DNA of 64,000 nucleotides from CAXMST01 sp963793415 (GTDB lineage Bacteria > Actinomycetota > Thermoleophilia > Solirubrobacterales > 70-9), in assembly GCA_963793415.1 (NCBI GenBank), contig CAWCAC010000002.1:2666001-2730000 (forward strand). The letters run 5' to 3'. Below are positions 33,356 through 41,603 of the stretch, piece after piece (the stretch's first letter is position 1; each line of letters opens with the position of its first letter). Under the pieces are notes generated by a model. It was not told the DNA's origin and did not search any database. It saw nothing but the letters and a program-made list of their open reading frames with translations. The position numbers and the translations under genes are program-made.

Positions 33356-33697
33356 TCAGGCCTTCGGCTTCTTCGGAGGCAGCGACGCGGCGTGGTCGGC
33401 GCCGGCCTCGACCCACTCGGCGAGGCCCTCGTCGCTCGTCAGGCGCTCGCTGCCGACGTAGATCATCCCCTTGATCGGGCGGCCGGTGAAGTCCATCACC
33501 CGGACCCCGGGCTCCTCGACCGCCCGCTCGGCGTCGGCGGGATCGAGCCGGACCATCAGCTCGTCGCCGAGCACGCCGCAGGCCATGTTGCCGCCGACCA
33601 TCAGGCAGAGGCCGCCGAACATCTTCCGCTCGCTGACGCCCTCGCGCGGGGCGAGAACGCCCCGGGCCCGATCCGCAAGCAGCTCGTCGAAGGCCAT
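33356..33697 (-). CDS. TfoX/Sxy N-terminal domain protein
   Basis: 113 residues. The K-M-F-G-G-L-C-L-M-V-G-G-N-M-A-C-G-V segment and the late P-I-K-G-M-I-Y-V are the TfoX_N signature (compare K-M-F-G-G-x-G-x). In gammaproteobacteria full-length TfoX induces competence genes; single-domain versions in actinobacteria have no known function. The tail is lysine-rich (P-P-K-K-P-K-A). The gene starts 4 nt downstream of tRNA-Gly on the same strand, so it may be part of the tRNA transcript. Confidence 0.85.
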   Translation of the reverse strand: MAFDELLADRARGVLAPREGVSERKMFGGLCLMVGGNMACGVLGDELMVRLDPADAERAVEEPGVRVMDFTGRPIKGMIYVGSERLTSDEGLAEWVEAGADHAASLPPKKPKA

Positions 33698-33700
33698 GAG

Positions 33701-33773
33701 AGCGGACGACGGGACTCGAACCCGCTACCTCGAGCTTGGGAAGCTCGCGCTCTACCAGGTGAGCTACGTCCGC
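33701..33773 (-). tRNA. tRNA-Gly (CCC)
   Basis: On the minus strand the acceptor stem GCGGACG/CGTCCGC, D arm AGCTCACCTGGTAGAGC, anticodon stem CGAGC-TTCCCAA-GCTCG with anticodon CCC, and T arm GCGGGTTCGAGTCCCGT form a complete cloverleaf with discriminator T. No CCA is encoded. Confidence 0.95.
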
Positions 33774-33827
33774 AGGTGGCGGCCATTGTATGCAGCCGGC
33801 CCGGGCCCCTCGCATGACGGGAACGGG

Positions 33828-34277
33828 TCAGGCGGCCCGGACGCGCTCGACGGCCAGACGGCGTTCGATCAGCTCCGCGTAGGCGCCGTGGCGCGAGGCG
33901 GGCGCCCGCACGCCGGGGATTCCATAGGCCTCCGACATCGCCGCCGCCAGCGTCAGCCGGAACTCACGGCCGTGCCAGCGGCGACCGCCGGGCGCCTCGC
34001 CGACGGCGAGGTGGACGAGCTCGTGCAGCAGGGTCTCGAGCAGGTCGCCGCGTCTGATCCCGGGATAGACGGTGACCGAGAGCCGGTTCTGGGCCGGGAC
34101 CGCGAAGCCGAGCGTGCGCCGCGGCCGCCGCGAGGCGCGGCGCACCGTCAGCTCGGGTGGGTTGCGGGCGAGGCGGCCATCGATCCCGCCCAGCGCCGGC
34201 AGCCGGATCAGGCGTCCCGCCTCGGCCCGCAGGTCGAGGCCGTCGACGATGAAGTAGGAGGGCGGGCGGCGCGGCAT
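33828..34277 (-). CDS. SprT-like zinc metallopeptidase domain protein
   Basis: 149 residues. The zinc-binding helix H-E-L-V-H is at residues 85-89 with a third histidine in R-W-H-G-R-E-F at 102, the pattern of SprT/Spartan-like domains. No zinc ribbon follows. The first 60 residues are basic. Possibly acts on DNA-protein complexes, as Spartan does, but bacterial SprT function is not established. Monocistronic, downstream of tRNA-Gly on the opposite reading orientation end. Confidence 0.75.
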   Translation of the reverse strand: MPRRPPSYFIVDGLDLRAEAGRLIRLPALGGIDGRLARNPPELTVRRASRRPRRTLGFAVPAQNRLSVTVYPGIRRGDLLETLLHELVHLAVGEAPGGRRWHGREFRLTLAAAMSEAYGIPGVRAPASRHGAYAELIERRLAVERVRAA

Positions 34278-34337
34278 CCGGGCAAAGCTAGCGGCGCGCC
34301 CGGCGCGCCGATCGGCCCGGCGCGACCGGCGTTTGTC

Positions 34338-35855
34338 TCAGGCCGGCAGCGGCTCCGGCTCGCCCGGCTCGCCGGCGCCGATCGTGCCGGCGCGATCGCC
34401 GCTGCGGCCGAAGCGCAGGGCGCCGTCCTCGATCTCGGTCCGGCGCAGCAGCCGGATGTCGCGGAAGTAGTTCTGGTGCAGGCGCCAGGGCGCCTCGGTG
34501 CCCTGCTTCGGCAGCTCGTCGAGGACCCTGGTGATGTAGCCCGCGTTGAGGTCGATCACCGGCACCGTCTCGATCCCCGGATCGTCGTTGACCGGCGTGC
34601 AGACGTCATAGCCATGGTCGCGCATGTGGTTGAGCAGACGGCAGACGAACTCGCAGGTGAGGTCTGCCTTCAGCGTCCACGAGGCGTTCGTGTAGCCCAT
34701 CACCAGAGCCATGTTGGGAACGTCGCTGAGCAGGATCCCGCGGTACAGGAGCCGCTCCGAGAGCTCGACCGGCTCGCCGTCGACGGCCATCTCGATGCCG
34801 CCGAGCAGGCGCAGGTTGAGCCCGGTCGCTGTGACGATTACGTCGGCATCGAGATGCTCGCCCGATTCGAGCCGGACGCCGTTCTCGTCGAAGCGCTCGA
34901 TCGTGTCGGTGACGACCGAGGCGCTGCCATGGCGCAGGCAGCGGAACAGATCCGCGTCGGGGACGGCGCAGACGCGCTGGTCCCAGGGGTCGTACCTGGG
35001 CTTGAAGTGGACGTCGACGTCGTGATCAGCAGGCAGTTGCTTGCGGGTTGCCGAGCGCAGCAGCCGGCGCACGAGGTTCGGGCGTTTGCGGCTGAGCCGG
35101 TAGAAGGCCGAGGTGACGAGCACGTTCTTCCAGCGGATCAGGTTGTAGGCGAGACTCGCCGGCAGCCGCCGGTTGAGGAAGTTGGCGACCGGATCCTGGC
35201 CCGGAACCGAGATCACGTAGGTCGGCGAGCGCTGCAGCATCGTCACGTGCGCCGCCGTCTCCGCGAGCGCCGGCACCAGCGTCACCGCCGTCGCGCCGCT
35301 GCCGATGACGACGATCCGCTTGCCGGCGTAGTCGAGGTCCTCGGGCCACTTCTGCGGGTGGACGATCTCGCCGCCGAAGCTCTCGGCGCCGGCGAACTCG
35401 GGTGAGTAGCCCTGCTCGTAGTCGTAGTAGCCGCCGCACGAGAGCAGGTACCCGGCCTTGAGCCTGACCGATTCGCCGGTCCCGGTCGCGCGGGCCTCGA
35501 TGCTCCAGCAGCCCTCCTCGCTCGACCACTCGGCGCGCTCGACGCGATGGCCGAAGCGGATCTTCTCGTCGACCCCGTAGTCGCGGGCGGTCGAGCGGAT
35601 GTACTCGAGGATGTCGGAGCCTCTCGCGATCGAGTCCGGGTTCGTCCACGGCCGGAACGAGTAGCCGAGCGTGTACATATCCGAGTCGGAGCGGATCCCG
35701 GGGTAGCGGAACAGGTCCCAGGTGCCGCCGATCGCCTCGCGCGCCTCGAGGATCGCGTAGCTGCGGTCGGGACACTCGCGCCCCAGGTGGACCGCGGCGC
35801 CGATGCCGGAGAGGCCGGCGCCGACGATGAGGACGTCTACATCGATCGACGACAT
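34338..35855 (-). CDS. FAD-dependent monooxygenase, Baeyer-Villiger/EthA type
   Basis: 505 residues. Two dinucleotide-binding motifs are seen: G-A-G-L-S-G-I-G at residues 12-19 for FAD and G-S-G-A-T-A near 185 for NADPH. Between them F-G-G-E-I-V-H-P-Q-K-W-P near 160 matches the Baeyer-Villiger fingerprint F-x-G-x-x-x-H-x-x-x-W-P, and G-G-T-W near 43 is typical of the group. It inserts oxygen into ketones or oxidises S/N atoms in the cytosol. Closest in pattern to the EthA group, by recollection. Single gene divergent from ccmG. Confidence 0.88.
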   Translation of the reverse strand: MSSIDVDVLIVGAGLSGIGAAVHLGRECPDRSYAILEAREAIGGTWDLFRYPGIRSDSDMYTLGYSFRPWTNPDSIARGSDILEYIRSTARDYGVDEKIRFGHRVERAEWSSEEGCWSIEARATGTGESVRLKAGYLLSCGGYYDYEQGYSPEFAGAESFGGEIVHPQKWPEDLDYAGKRIVVIGSGATAVTLVPALAETAAHVTMLQRSPTYVISVPGQDPVANFLNRRLPASLAYNLIRWKNVLVTSAFYRLSRKRPNLVRRLLRSATRKQLPADHDVDVHFKPRYDPWDQRVCAVPDADLFRCLRHGSASVVTDTIERFDENGVRLESGEHLDADVIVTATGLNLRLLGGIEMAVDGEPVELSERLLYRGILLSDVPNMALVMGYTNASWTLKADLTCEFVCRLLNHMRDHGYDVCTPVNDDPGIETVPVIDLNAGYITRVLDELPKQGTEAPWRLHQNYFRDIRLLRRTEIEDGALRFGRSGDRAGTIGAGEPGEPEPLPA

Positions 35856-35896
35856 CGTCGGGGAAGCGTAGCCGCCTCTCTAATCTCTCACGCCCA

Positions 35897-36439
35897 ATGC
35901 GCCTCCGCCCCGTGCTCGCACTGATCGCCGCCGTCGCCTTCGTCGGCCTGCTCGCCTTCGGCCTCGCCTCCAACGACGAGGGCTCGATCGCCGTCGGCGA
36001 ACCCGTCCCCGATGCGCCCGTGGACCGCCTCGACGGCTCCGGCAGCGGCGAGCTCGCCGACTACCGCGGCGGCTGGGTGCTGGTCAACTTCTGGGCCTCC
36101 TGGTGCGATCCCTGCCGGACCGAGTCGCCGGCGATCGAGAAGTGGTCGAAGGAGCACGCCGACGAGGTGACCGTGGTCGGGATCAACACCGAGGACCTGA
36201 GCGAGGACGCGAAGGCCTTCGTCGACGAGTACGGCCTCAGCTGGGAACAGTTCCGCGACGGCGACGGCGCCCGCAAGGACGCATTCGGCATCTACGCGCT
36301 GCCCGAATCGTTCCTGATCGACCCCGACGGCAACGTCGCCCTGATCAGGCGCGGCGCCGTCGACGAGCAGTTCCTCGAGGAGAGCCTCACCCCGCTGATC
36401 GAAGCCGGGAGCGGTTCCGGGAGCGGAGCCGGGTCGTGA
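35897..36439 (+). CDS. ccmG: Thiol-disulfide oxidoreductase, CcmG/TlpA/ResA-like
   Basis: 180 residues. N-terminal anchor (L-A-L-I-A-A-V-A-F-V-G-L-L-A-F-G-L), then a thioredoxin fold with F-W-A-S-W-C-D-P-C-R near residue 72 (redox C-x-x-C) and the cis-proline in A-L-P-E-S-F near 136. It keeps apocytochrome c cysteines reduced for heme attachment. Coupled by GTGA to ccmH; together they complete the maturation set begun by ccmE/ccmF 3.5 kb away on the other strand. Gly/Ser-rich tail. Confidence 0.88.
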   Translation: MRLRPVLALIAAVAFVGLLAFGLASNDEGSIAVGEPVPDAPVDRLDGSGSGELADYRGGWVLVNFWASWCDPCRTESPAIEKWSKEHADEVTVVGINTEDLSEDAKAFVDEYGLSWEQFRDGDGARKDAFGIYALPESFLIDPDGNVALIRRGAVDEQFLEESLTPLIEAGSGSGSGAGS

Positions 36440-36936
36440 GCCGCGCGCGCGGCGGCAGCCGGGCTGCCGCCTCCTCGCTGCTCGTGGCGATCGCGCTGCT
36501 GCTCCTCGCCCCCGTTCTCGCCCACGGCGCCACCACCGACGCCGACGCCACCCTGCCCGACATCGAGGACGAGGTCATGTGCCCGATCTGCGGCACCGCC
36601 CTCAACCTCGCCGAGTCGCCGCAGGCCGAGCGACAGCGCGTCTTCATCCGCGAGCGGATCGCCGAGGGCCTCGACAAGGACCAGATCAAGGACGCTCTGG
36701 TCGCCGAGTACGGCTCCGAGGTGCTGGCGGTCCCGGAGACGAGCGGCTTCGATCTCGCCGCCTGGGTCGTACCGGGCCTCGGAGTGATCGTCGCCGGAGC
36801 CGTGCTGCTGGTCAGCATCAGGCGCTGGCGCGGCTCCGGCCGCGAGCCCGGCGACGGCGAGGAGCCGCCCCCCGCCGCCGGCAGCGCCGGCGAAGAGGAA
36901 CGGCTCGACACCGACCTCGCCCGCTACGACCTCTAG
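36436..36936 (+). CDS. ccmH: Cytochrome c maturation protein CcmH
   Basis: 166 residues from GTG 36436, which overlaps the ccmG stop. A signal peptide (S-L-L-V-A-I-A-L-L-L-L-A-P-V-L-A-H-G-A) is followed by the three-helix domain with M-C-P-I-C-G-T-A-L-N-L-A-E-S, the C-x-x-C motif of CcmH/CycL (usually R-C-x-x-C), then R-I-A-E-G-L-D-K-D-Q-I and a membrane helix near 115-137. It relays electrons from CcmG to apocytochrome c. Acidic C-terminal tail. Confidence 0.88.
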   Translation: MSRARGGSRAAASSLLVAIALLLLAPVLAHGATTDADATLPDIEDEVMCPICGTALNLAESPQAERQRVFIRERIAEGLDKDQIKDALVAEYGSEVLAVPETSGFDLAAWVVPGLGVIVAGAVLLVSIRRWRGSGREPGDGEEPPPAAGSAGEEERLDTDLARYDL

Positions 36937-36962
36937 GTCCAAAGTCGTAGATCGCCCGAGCT

Positions 36963-38831
36963 CTATCCCCGGGGCAGCACCGTCAGCCGCTTCGGCCGCG
37001 AGTGGGTCGGCGCCCGGTAGGGCCAGTCCGCCTCGCGCGTCACCTTGAGCCGGAACGCGAACCGGGCCGGTGAGCGGTAGAAGCGGGCGAACCGGTAGGA
37101 GGCGCGCACGGAACCGTTGCGTCCGCTGTGGATCGCGTCGCCGACGGTCCGGAAGCGCGTGCTTCCCTGCTCGCGAACCTGCAGCTCGACGACCTTGCCG
37201 GGCGCCGGGATCCGCGCGCCCCTGGCGCCGATCCGCCCGCGGAAGCGGACCCGGCCGCCGGCCGCGACCCGCTTGCGCGACAGCTTCATCGTCACCCGGC
37301 CGGCGACCGCGAGCTTTCGCGGCCGGCTCGCTGAAGGCAGCAGCCGCCGCGAGCCCGCGAAGCGGACCACGACCTTGCGGGACGGGCCCGCCGACAGGCG
37401 CGTCCGGTAGGACCCTCGCGGCCCGGTCTCGATCGTCCGCGTCCGGCGCCGCGGCTCCGAGCCTGGCTCGAATCGCTCGACGACGGTCAGCGGCATCCCC
37501 GCGGCGCCATCGCCGCTCTCGGTCCGCAACCGTCCGCGCACGACCGGCCGCGCTCCGTACCGCGCCCGGTGCCCGAGCACCCCGATCCGGGCGGTCAGCC
37601 CGGTCTCCTCGAGCAGCGGCAGCTCGAGCACCATCGGGCGGCCGCCGGCCATTCGTTCGATCACGGCCGCGTTGCCGGCTTGATCGACCGCGAGCAGGCG
37701 AAAGGCCCAGCGACCCTTCGGCACCGCCGAGCTGTCGACCCGTGCCTCGACGCCGCCCGGGACGATCCGGGTCTCGAGCTCGCGCCAGGGGCCGCCGGCG
37801 AGCGGCCGCATCGTGATCGCGGCCGTGGCGATGCCCGAGTGGGGATCGGCGAGGCTGGCCGTGATCAGCTCGGGGTCGGCCTCCGATGGCGCCCGGAAGG
37901 TCCCGGCCGGCGCGAGGTTGTCGACGGCGACGGTGCGGGTCTCACAGGTCAGGTTGGCGCCCTCGCCGTAGTCGCGGGCGCAGAGACGGACCTCGTTGGA
38001 CCCGTTGACGAAGGGCGCGGCCGCCGTGTCGAGCGTGGCAGCCGCGCTCGCGGTGCGCGGGCACGGCGTCATCGAGCGGACCAGCGGGCCGCCACCGACA
38101 GTGGCGCAGGCCGACCCCTTCGACGGGGCGATCGGCCGGCCGCCGACACTCGCCTCAAGCGAGCGCACTCCGGATCCGGCGTCGCCCGCGGTGATCCCGA
38201 GCGTCCGTGACCCCCGGACCCAGCCCCCGCCGAGCAGCGTCCCCGAGGGGACGACGGTCGGCGCCGTGCGATCCCGGACCGTCAGCCTCAGGTTGCGGAT
38301 CGCAGCCCGGGCCTGGCTGGACTCCGGGCAGGGCCGCTGCTCCGCACAGATCATCAGCGCCGCGAAAGCGGCACGACCGACGCCGTCGAGGCGCTGTGCG
38401 TAGTGCTTGAAGCCGCCGGGCTCGTCGCTACCGGTCGCGACGCGGCCGGCCTGGTTGCCGGCGGCGTCGATGAAGCTGAGCCGCGCCCTGTGGCCTGCGT
38501 CCTCGCGCAGCGAGGCATCGACCTCGACGGCGGTGATCCCGGCGCCGGGAGGAGCCGAGAACCGGATCCGCCCCTCGGCCGCGACCGGCGCTGCGGCGAG
38601 ATTAGCGATGCTCAGAGATCGGTCCTGAGCGTTGCTCTCACAGCCACGGGTCATCCCATAGTAGGCACCGTTTGTCCGATCGAAGTGCGCCTCGTCGTAG
38701 CCGCCGTGCCTGCTGTCGCACTGAGCGACGACGTACTCGCCCGCCTCGGCGGCGGCCGGCCGCGCGACCATCCCGGCGACCGTCGCCGCCAGCACCGCGA
38801 TGGCCGCGGCGACGCTTCTGATGAGCCCCAT
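36963..38831 (-). CDS. Large secreted multidomain (Ig-like) protein
   Basis: 622 residues with a clear signal peptide cleaved near A-R-P-A-A-A-E-A. A beta-rich jelly-roll-like first domain (to about residue 185) contains four cysteines (Q-C-D-S, R-G-C-E, M-I-C-A, R-P-C-P); several Ig-like or Big-type repeats follow, each opening with D-x-T-A-P or D-N-L-A-P and containing D-x-G-S-G or D-P-H-S-G loops. The last 200 residues are very Arg-rich and beta-repetitive (R-V-R-F-R-G-R-I-G). Such proteins are common in Solirubrobacterales and are thought to be envelope proteins. The start is supported by GAGGAGG 5 nt upstream. Confidence 0.8.
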   Translation of the reverse strand: MGLIRSVAAAIAVLAATVAGMVARPAAAEAGEYVVAQCDSRHGGYDEAHFDRTNGAYYGMTRGCESNAQDRSLSIANLAAAPVAAEGRIRFSAPPGAGITAVEVDASLREDAGHRARLSFIDAAGNQAGRVATGSDEPGGFKHYAQRLDGVGRAAFAALMICAEQRPCPESSQARAAIRNLRLTVRDRTAPTVVPSGTLLGGGWVRGSRTLGITAGDAGSGVRSLEASVGGRPIAPSKGSACATVGGGPLVRSMTPCPRTASAAATLDTAAAPFVNGSNEVRLCARDYGEGANLTCETRTVAVDNLAPAGTFRAPSEADPELITASLADPHSGIATAAITMRPLAGGPWRELETRIVPGGVEARVDSSAVPKGRWAFRLLAVDQAGNAAVIERMAGGRPMVLELPLLEETGLTARIGVLGHRARYGARPVVRGRLRTESGDGAAGMPLTVVERFEPGSEPRRRTRTIETGPRGSYRTRLSAGPSRKVVVRFAGSRRLLPSASRPRKLAVAGRVTMKLSRKRVAAGGRVRFRGRIGARGARIPAPGKVVELQVREQGSTRFRTVGDAIHSGRNGSVRASYRFARFYRSPARFAFRLKVTREADWPYRAPTHSRPKRLTVLPRG

Positions 38832-38942
38832 CGGGACCTCCTCGTTCTGTTCGTAGCGCGGCAGCGGGACGCTGTCCGCACCCGGCTCAACCCCGGTTCC
38901 GGAAGGCGCGCCCCCTCGGCGGGGACGAGCGTTTCGGGGTCG

Positions 38943-40715
38943 TCAGTCCTCGGCGCGGCGCGGCCCGCGGGCGCTGATCCGGCGGCCATCGGCGCCGGCC
39001 GCCGGCGCCGGCGCCCGCAGGACCGAGTCGACGTTCGCGGTCCGGGACGGATCGATGCCTGCGAAGCGCTCGGCGTTGACGCGCGGCAGCACGGCGTAGA
39101 ACGTCGAGCCGGAGCCAAGCTCGCTCTCGACACCGACGTGACCGCCCATCGCCTCAACGATGCGACGGGTCAGAGCGAGGCCGAGGCCGCGGGTCGTGTC
39201 CTCGTCGCGGACGGGCGGCACGTTCGGCGCGTCGGCGGTGAAGACGCGGTCGGCATCCTCGGGACTCATGCCGATGCCCGTGTCCTCGACGGCGATCACG
39301 AACGAGCTCGGGCCGTGGCGGCTGATCCGGACCGCGATCGTGCCGCCGGCGGGGGTGAACTTGAGCGCGTTCGAGAGGAAGTTGATCATCACCTGCCGCA
39401 ACCGTGCCGGGTCGATGAAGACCTCGCCGATGCGCCCGTCCGCGTCGAGGGTGAGCCGCAGGCCGCGCTGCACCGCGAGCGGCTGGACGCCGTCGACGAC
39501 ACCGATCGCGAGCGCGGCGGCGCTGACCCGCTCGGGGCGCAGCGGCAGCTTGCCCTGCTCGACGCGGGCGATGTCCATCGTGTCGTTGAGCAGGTCCATC
39601 AGGTGCGTGACGCTGGAGGAGATGTCATCCATCGTCCGCAGCTGATCGGGGCTCAGTGGGTCGACCTTGTCGTTGCGCATCAGGTCGGTGAACATCCGGA
39701 TCGCGGCCAGCGGCGTCCTCAGCTCGTGGGCGATGCCGGAGATGAAATCGTTCTTCGCTCGTGCCGACTCCTCAGCCTCGCGCTGGCGCTGCTCGAGGTT
39801 CTCGCTGAAGGTCGCGAGCTTCTCCGTGTCCCGGTTTACGCGCAGCACCAGCAGGATCGCGGCGAAGCCGGTCAGGGTGAAGGCGGCGAGGACCGCCCAG
39901 CCGACCCAGCCGGCGGGACCGCCGGCCTGGGCGAGGACCTCCGAGCGGGGCGCCGCCAGAACGACCCGCCAGGGCGAACCCGAGACCATGGTCGCCGCGT
40001 ACAAGTAGTCCTCGCCGTCGATCTCGACCCCGCCGAACGGAAGATCAACCGCGCGCTCGGCGAGCGGCGTGCCGGCCGGGCTCTCCCCCGTGCTGATCAG
40101 CACTCCACCCGCGTCGTCGACAACGGTCGCGTGCATCCCCGTAGTCGTCGGAATCCGGTCGATCGCGGAGGTGATCACGCCGGCCACGAACTCGACCGGA
40201 TAGCGGACGACGACGGCACCGACCCCACCGGGAGCCGAGACCGGGACGGCGAACTCGACCACCTGCCGCCCGCCGGCGCGCAGAACGCCCGACGCGCGCG
40301 GCTCGGACGCGCCGACGATCGTGGTGACGTCGCCGAGCGGAGCTCCGGCCGCCCCCGCTGAGCGCAGGATCACTTCGCCGCCGCGATCGAGGACCCAGAC
40401 CTGGCCGACCACCCCAGTCGCCTGAGCGAGGTCCGCCCGGTCGAGCGAACCCGACTGCACGGCCTCCTCGATTCCGGTCGCAAGCGTCGCGCGCGAGCTC
40501 GCTAGGACCACCTCGAGCTGACTGGCGACGACCACCGCCCGCTCGCGGAAGCTCGCCTCCGCGTCCTCACGCTCGGAGCTGCGCCACTGGGCGAGACCGT
40601 ACGCAGCGCAGGCGACGAGCGCAGCCAGGATCGCGAGCAGGGCAAGGCCGGTGCCGCGGCGACTGGCGGCGCTGCGGCGGAGATCGATCGGCGGCTCGGT
40701 GCGGGCGGGCTTCAT
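38943..40715 (-). CDS. Membrane sensor histidine kinase (orphan)
   Basis: 590 residues. TM1 near 22-43, an extracytoplasmic dCache/CHASE-like domain to about 282, TM2 near 285-306, then a short coiled linker, HisKA with the phosphoacceptor H330 in G-I-A-H-E-L-R-T-P-L, and HATPase_c with I-N-F-L-S-N-A-L-K-F (N box), D-T-G-I-G-M (G1) and R-G-L-G-L-A-L-T (G2). No response regulator lies next to it, so its partner must be elsewhere. Signal unknown. The C-terminal 35 residues are Ala/Arg-rich. Confidence 0.9.
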   Translation of the reverse strand: MKPARTEPPIDLRRSAASRRGTGLALLAILAALVACAAYGLAQWRSSEREDAEASFRERAVVVASQLEVVLASSRATLATGIEEAVQSGSLDRADLAQATGVVGQVWVLDRGGEVILRSAGAAGAPLGDVTTIVGASEPRASGVLRAGGRQVVEFAVPVSAPGGVGAVVVRYPVEFVAGVITSAIDRIPTTTGMHATVVDDAGGVLISTGESPAGTPLAERAVDLPFGGVEIDGEDYLYAATMVSGSPWRVVLAAPRSEVLAQAGGPAGWVGWAVLAAFTLTGFAAILLVLRVNRDTEKLATFSENLEQRQREAEESARAKNDFISGIAHELRTPLAAIRMFTDLMRNDKVDPLSPDQLRTMDDISSSVTHLMDLLNDTMDIARVEQGKLPLRPERVSAAALAIGVVDGVQPLAVQRGLRLTLDADGRIGEVFIDPARLRQVMINFLSNALKFTPAGGTIAVRISRHGPSSFVIAVEDTGIGMSPEDADRVFTADAPNVPPVRDEDTTRGLGLALTRRIVEAMGGHVGVESELGSGSTFYAVLPRVNAERFAGIDPSRTANVDSVLRAPAPAAGADGRRISARGPRRAED

Positions 40716-40761
40716 CTCGGAGTCGATGTAGGTGGACTGATCCAGGGGGAACCAGCCCTTC

Positions 40762-40788
40762 CCAAAGGCAGTCCCCGCCTACCTTTGG
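40762..40788. terminator. Hairpin upstream of the sensor kinase
   Basis: CCAAAGG (40762-40768) and CCTTTGG (40782-40788) form a 7-bp stem with a 13-nt loop between the 71-residue gene and the kinase gene. It may end the small operon or sit in the kinase leader. Confidence 0.35.
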
Positions 40789-40831
40789 TGTCGGCTGGCC
40801 GGAGCGGCGGCTTGAAGGTCGTCCAGACAGG

Positions 40832-41047
40832 TCAGCCGGAGCCGCGGGACTCCGAGAGCAGCCCGGTCGCGGCGCCGATCAGCTCGGCGCCTCTCGGCCC
40901 GGCCGGATCATGCGCCTCGATGCCGCCACCCGGGAGCCCGACCCGCGCAAACGGCTGCGACCGCAGCCGGCGGCGGCGCAGGAACGCCGCCCCCTCCTCG
41001 GCGTAGGAGGCGACCTTGTCGATCAGGAAGCGGTGCGGCTTCTCCAT
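40832..41047 (-). CDS. Small protein of unknown function
   Basis: 71 residues. Its ATG overlaps the TGA of the upstream gene by one base (TGATG), which argues it is real. The N-terminus K-P-H-R-F-L-I-D-K-V-A-S-Y-A-E-E-G-A-A-F-L-R-R-R-R is helical and basic; the C-terminus is Gly/Ala-rich. No family recognised. Probably acts with the roadblock-like protein encoded before it. Confidence 0.5.
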   Translation of the reverse strand: MEKPHRFLIDKVASYAEEGAAFLRRRRLRSQPFARVGLPGGGIEAHDPAGPRGAELIGAATGLLSESRGSG

Positions 41048-41415
41048 CAGGCGCCTTCCTCGGCGCCGACCCGGTCCAGCTCCCGTAGCACCGCGCGCAG
41101 ATCGGAGAGCACCAGTGACGCGAGCGGGAAGCGCTCGGAGAGCACGATCGCCGAGCCCGCCGGGCCGCGCGCCGCGAGCACCTCGCCCGTCTCGGTGCCG
41201 ACGTGCAGATAGGAGACGTCGCGCTCGGCGGCCTCCGCCGCCTCCCAGATCCGCCCGGCGCCGGCGCTCCAGTCGGCGCCGTCGGTGGCGAACAGCTGTC
41301 GCCCCGACGGGTCGAACAGCGCCCCCTCGCGGAGCTCGAGCGAGTCGGCGATGAAGCGGACGAGCAGCTCCGCGGCGGCGCCTGCCTGATCGTCCCGCTG
41401 CGTGGCGTTCGTCAT
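41047..41415 (-). CDS. Roadblock/LC7-like small protein
   Basis: 122 residues from ATG 41415. The order of elements (amphipathic helix L-L-V-R-F-I-A-D-S-L-E, strand G-A-L-F-D-P-S-G-R-Q-L-F-A-T, helix I-W-E-A-A-E-A-A, strands V-S-Y-L-H-V-G-T and G-E-V-L-A-A-R-G, strand S-A-I-V-L-S-E, final helix L-V-L-S-D-L-R-A-V-L-R-E-L) is that of the roadblock/longin fold. In bacteria such proteins regulate small GTPases such as MglA; none is seen here. Fold call is from pattern only. Coupled to the 71-residue gene; divergent from a 48-residue membrane protein gene. Confidence 0.55.
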   Translation of the reverse strand: MTNATQRDDQAGAAAELLVRFIADSLELREGALFDPSGRQLFATDGADWSAGAGRIWEAAEAAERDVSYLHVGTETGEVLAARGPAGSAIVLSERFPLASLVLSDLRAVLRELDRVGAEEGA

Positions 41416-41454
41416 GTCGGTGGTCCCGCTGGCATCTCCGCCAAGATATTGCCG

Positions 41455-41601
41455 ATGGACGTTGCCCGGGCCTCCTGGATCACGATCGTCGCAATCTGCG
41501 GCCTCGCCGTCGTGCTGCTCGCGCTCGACGGCTACACCGGCTACGCGATCACCGTCGGCGCCGTCGGCGCCGCCGCCGCGGTCAATCTGACGCTGACCTG
41601 A
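41455..41601 (+). CDS. 48-residue membrane protein
   Basis: M-D-V-A-R-A-S-W-I-T-I-V-A-I-C-G-L-A-V-V followed by L-L-A-L-D-G-Y-T-G-Y-A-I-T-V-G-A-V-G-A-A-A-A forms two short hydrophobic helices with a D-G-Y-T-G-Y turn. Divergent from the roadblock-like gene with a 39-nt gap. Start ATG 41455; no good Shine-Dalgarno, so moderate confidence. No family known to me. Confidence 0.45.
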   Translation: MDVARASWITIVAICGLAVVLLALDGYTGYAITVGAVGAAAAVNLTLT

Positions 41602-41603
41602 CC

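Noticed and set aside
37070..37816. Open frames on the plus strand opposite the large secreted protein
   Set aside because: Arg/Ala/Ser shadow without motifs.
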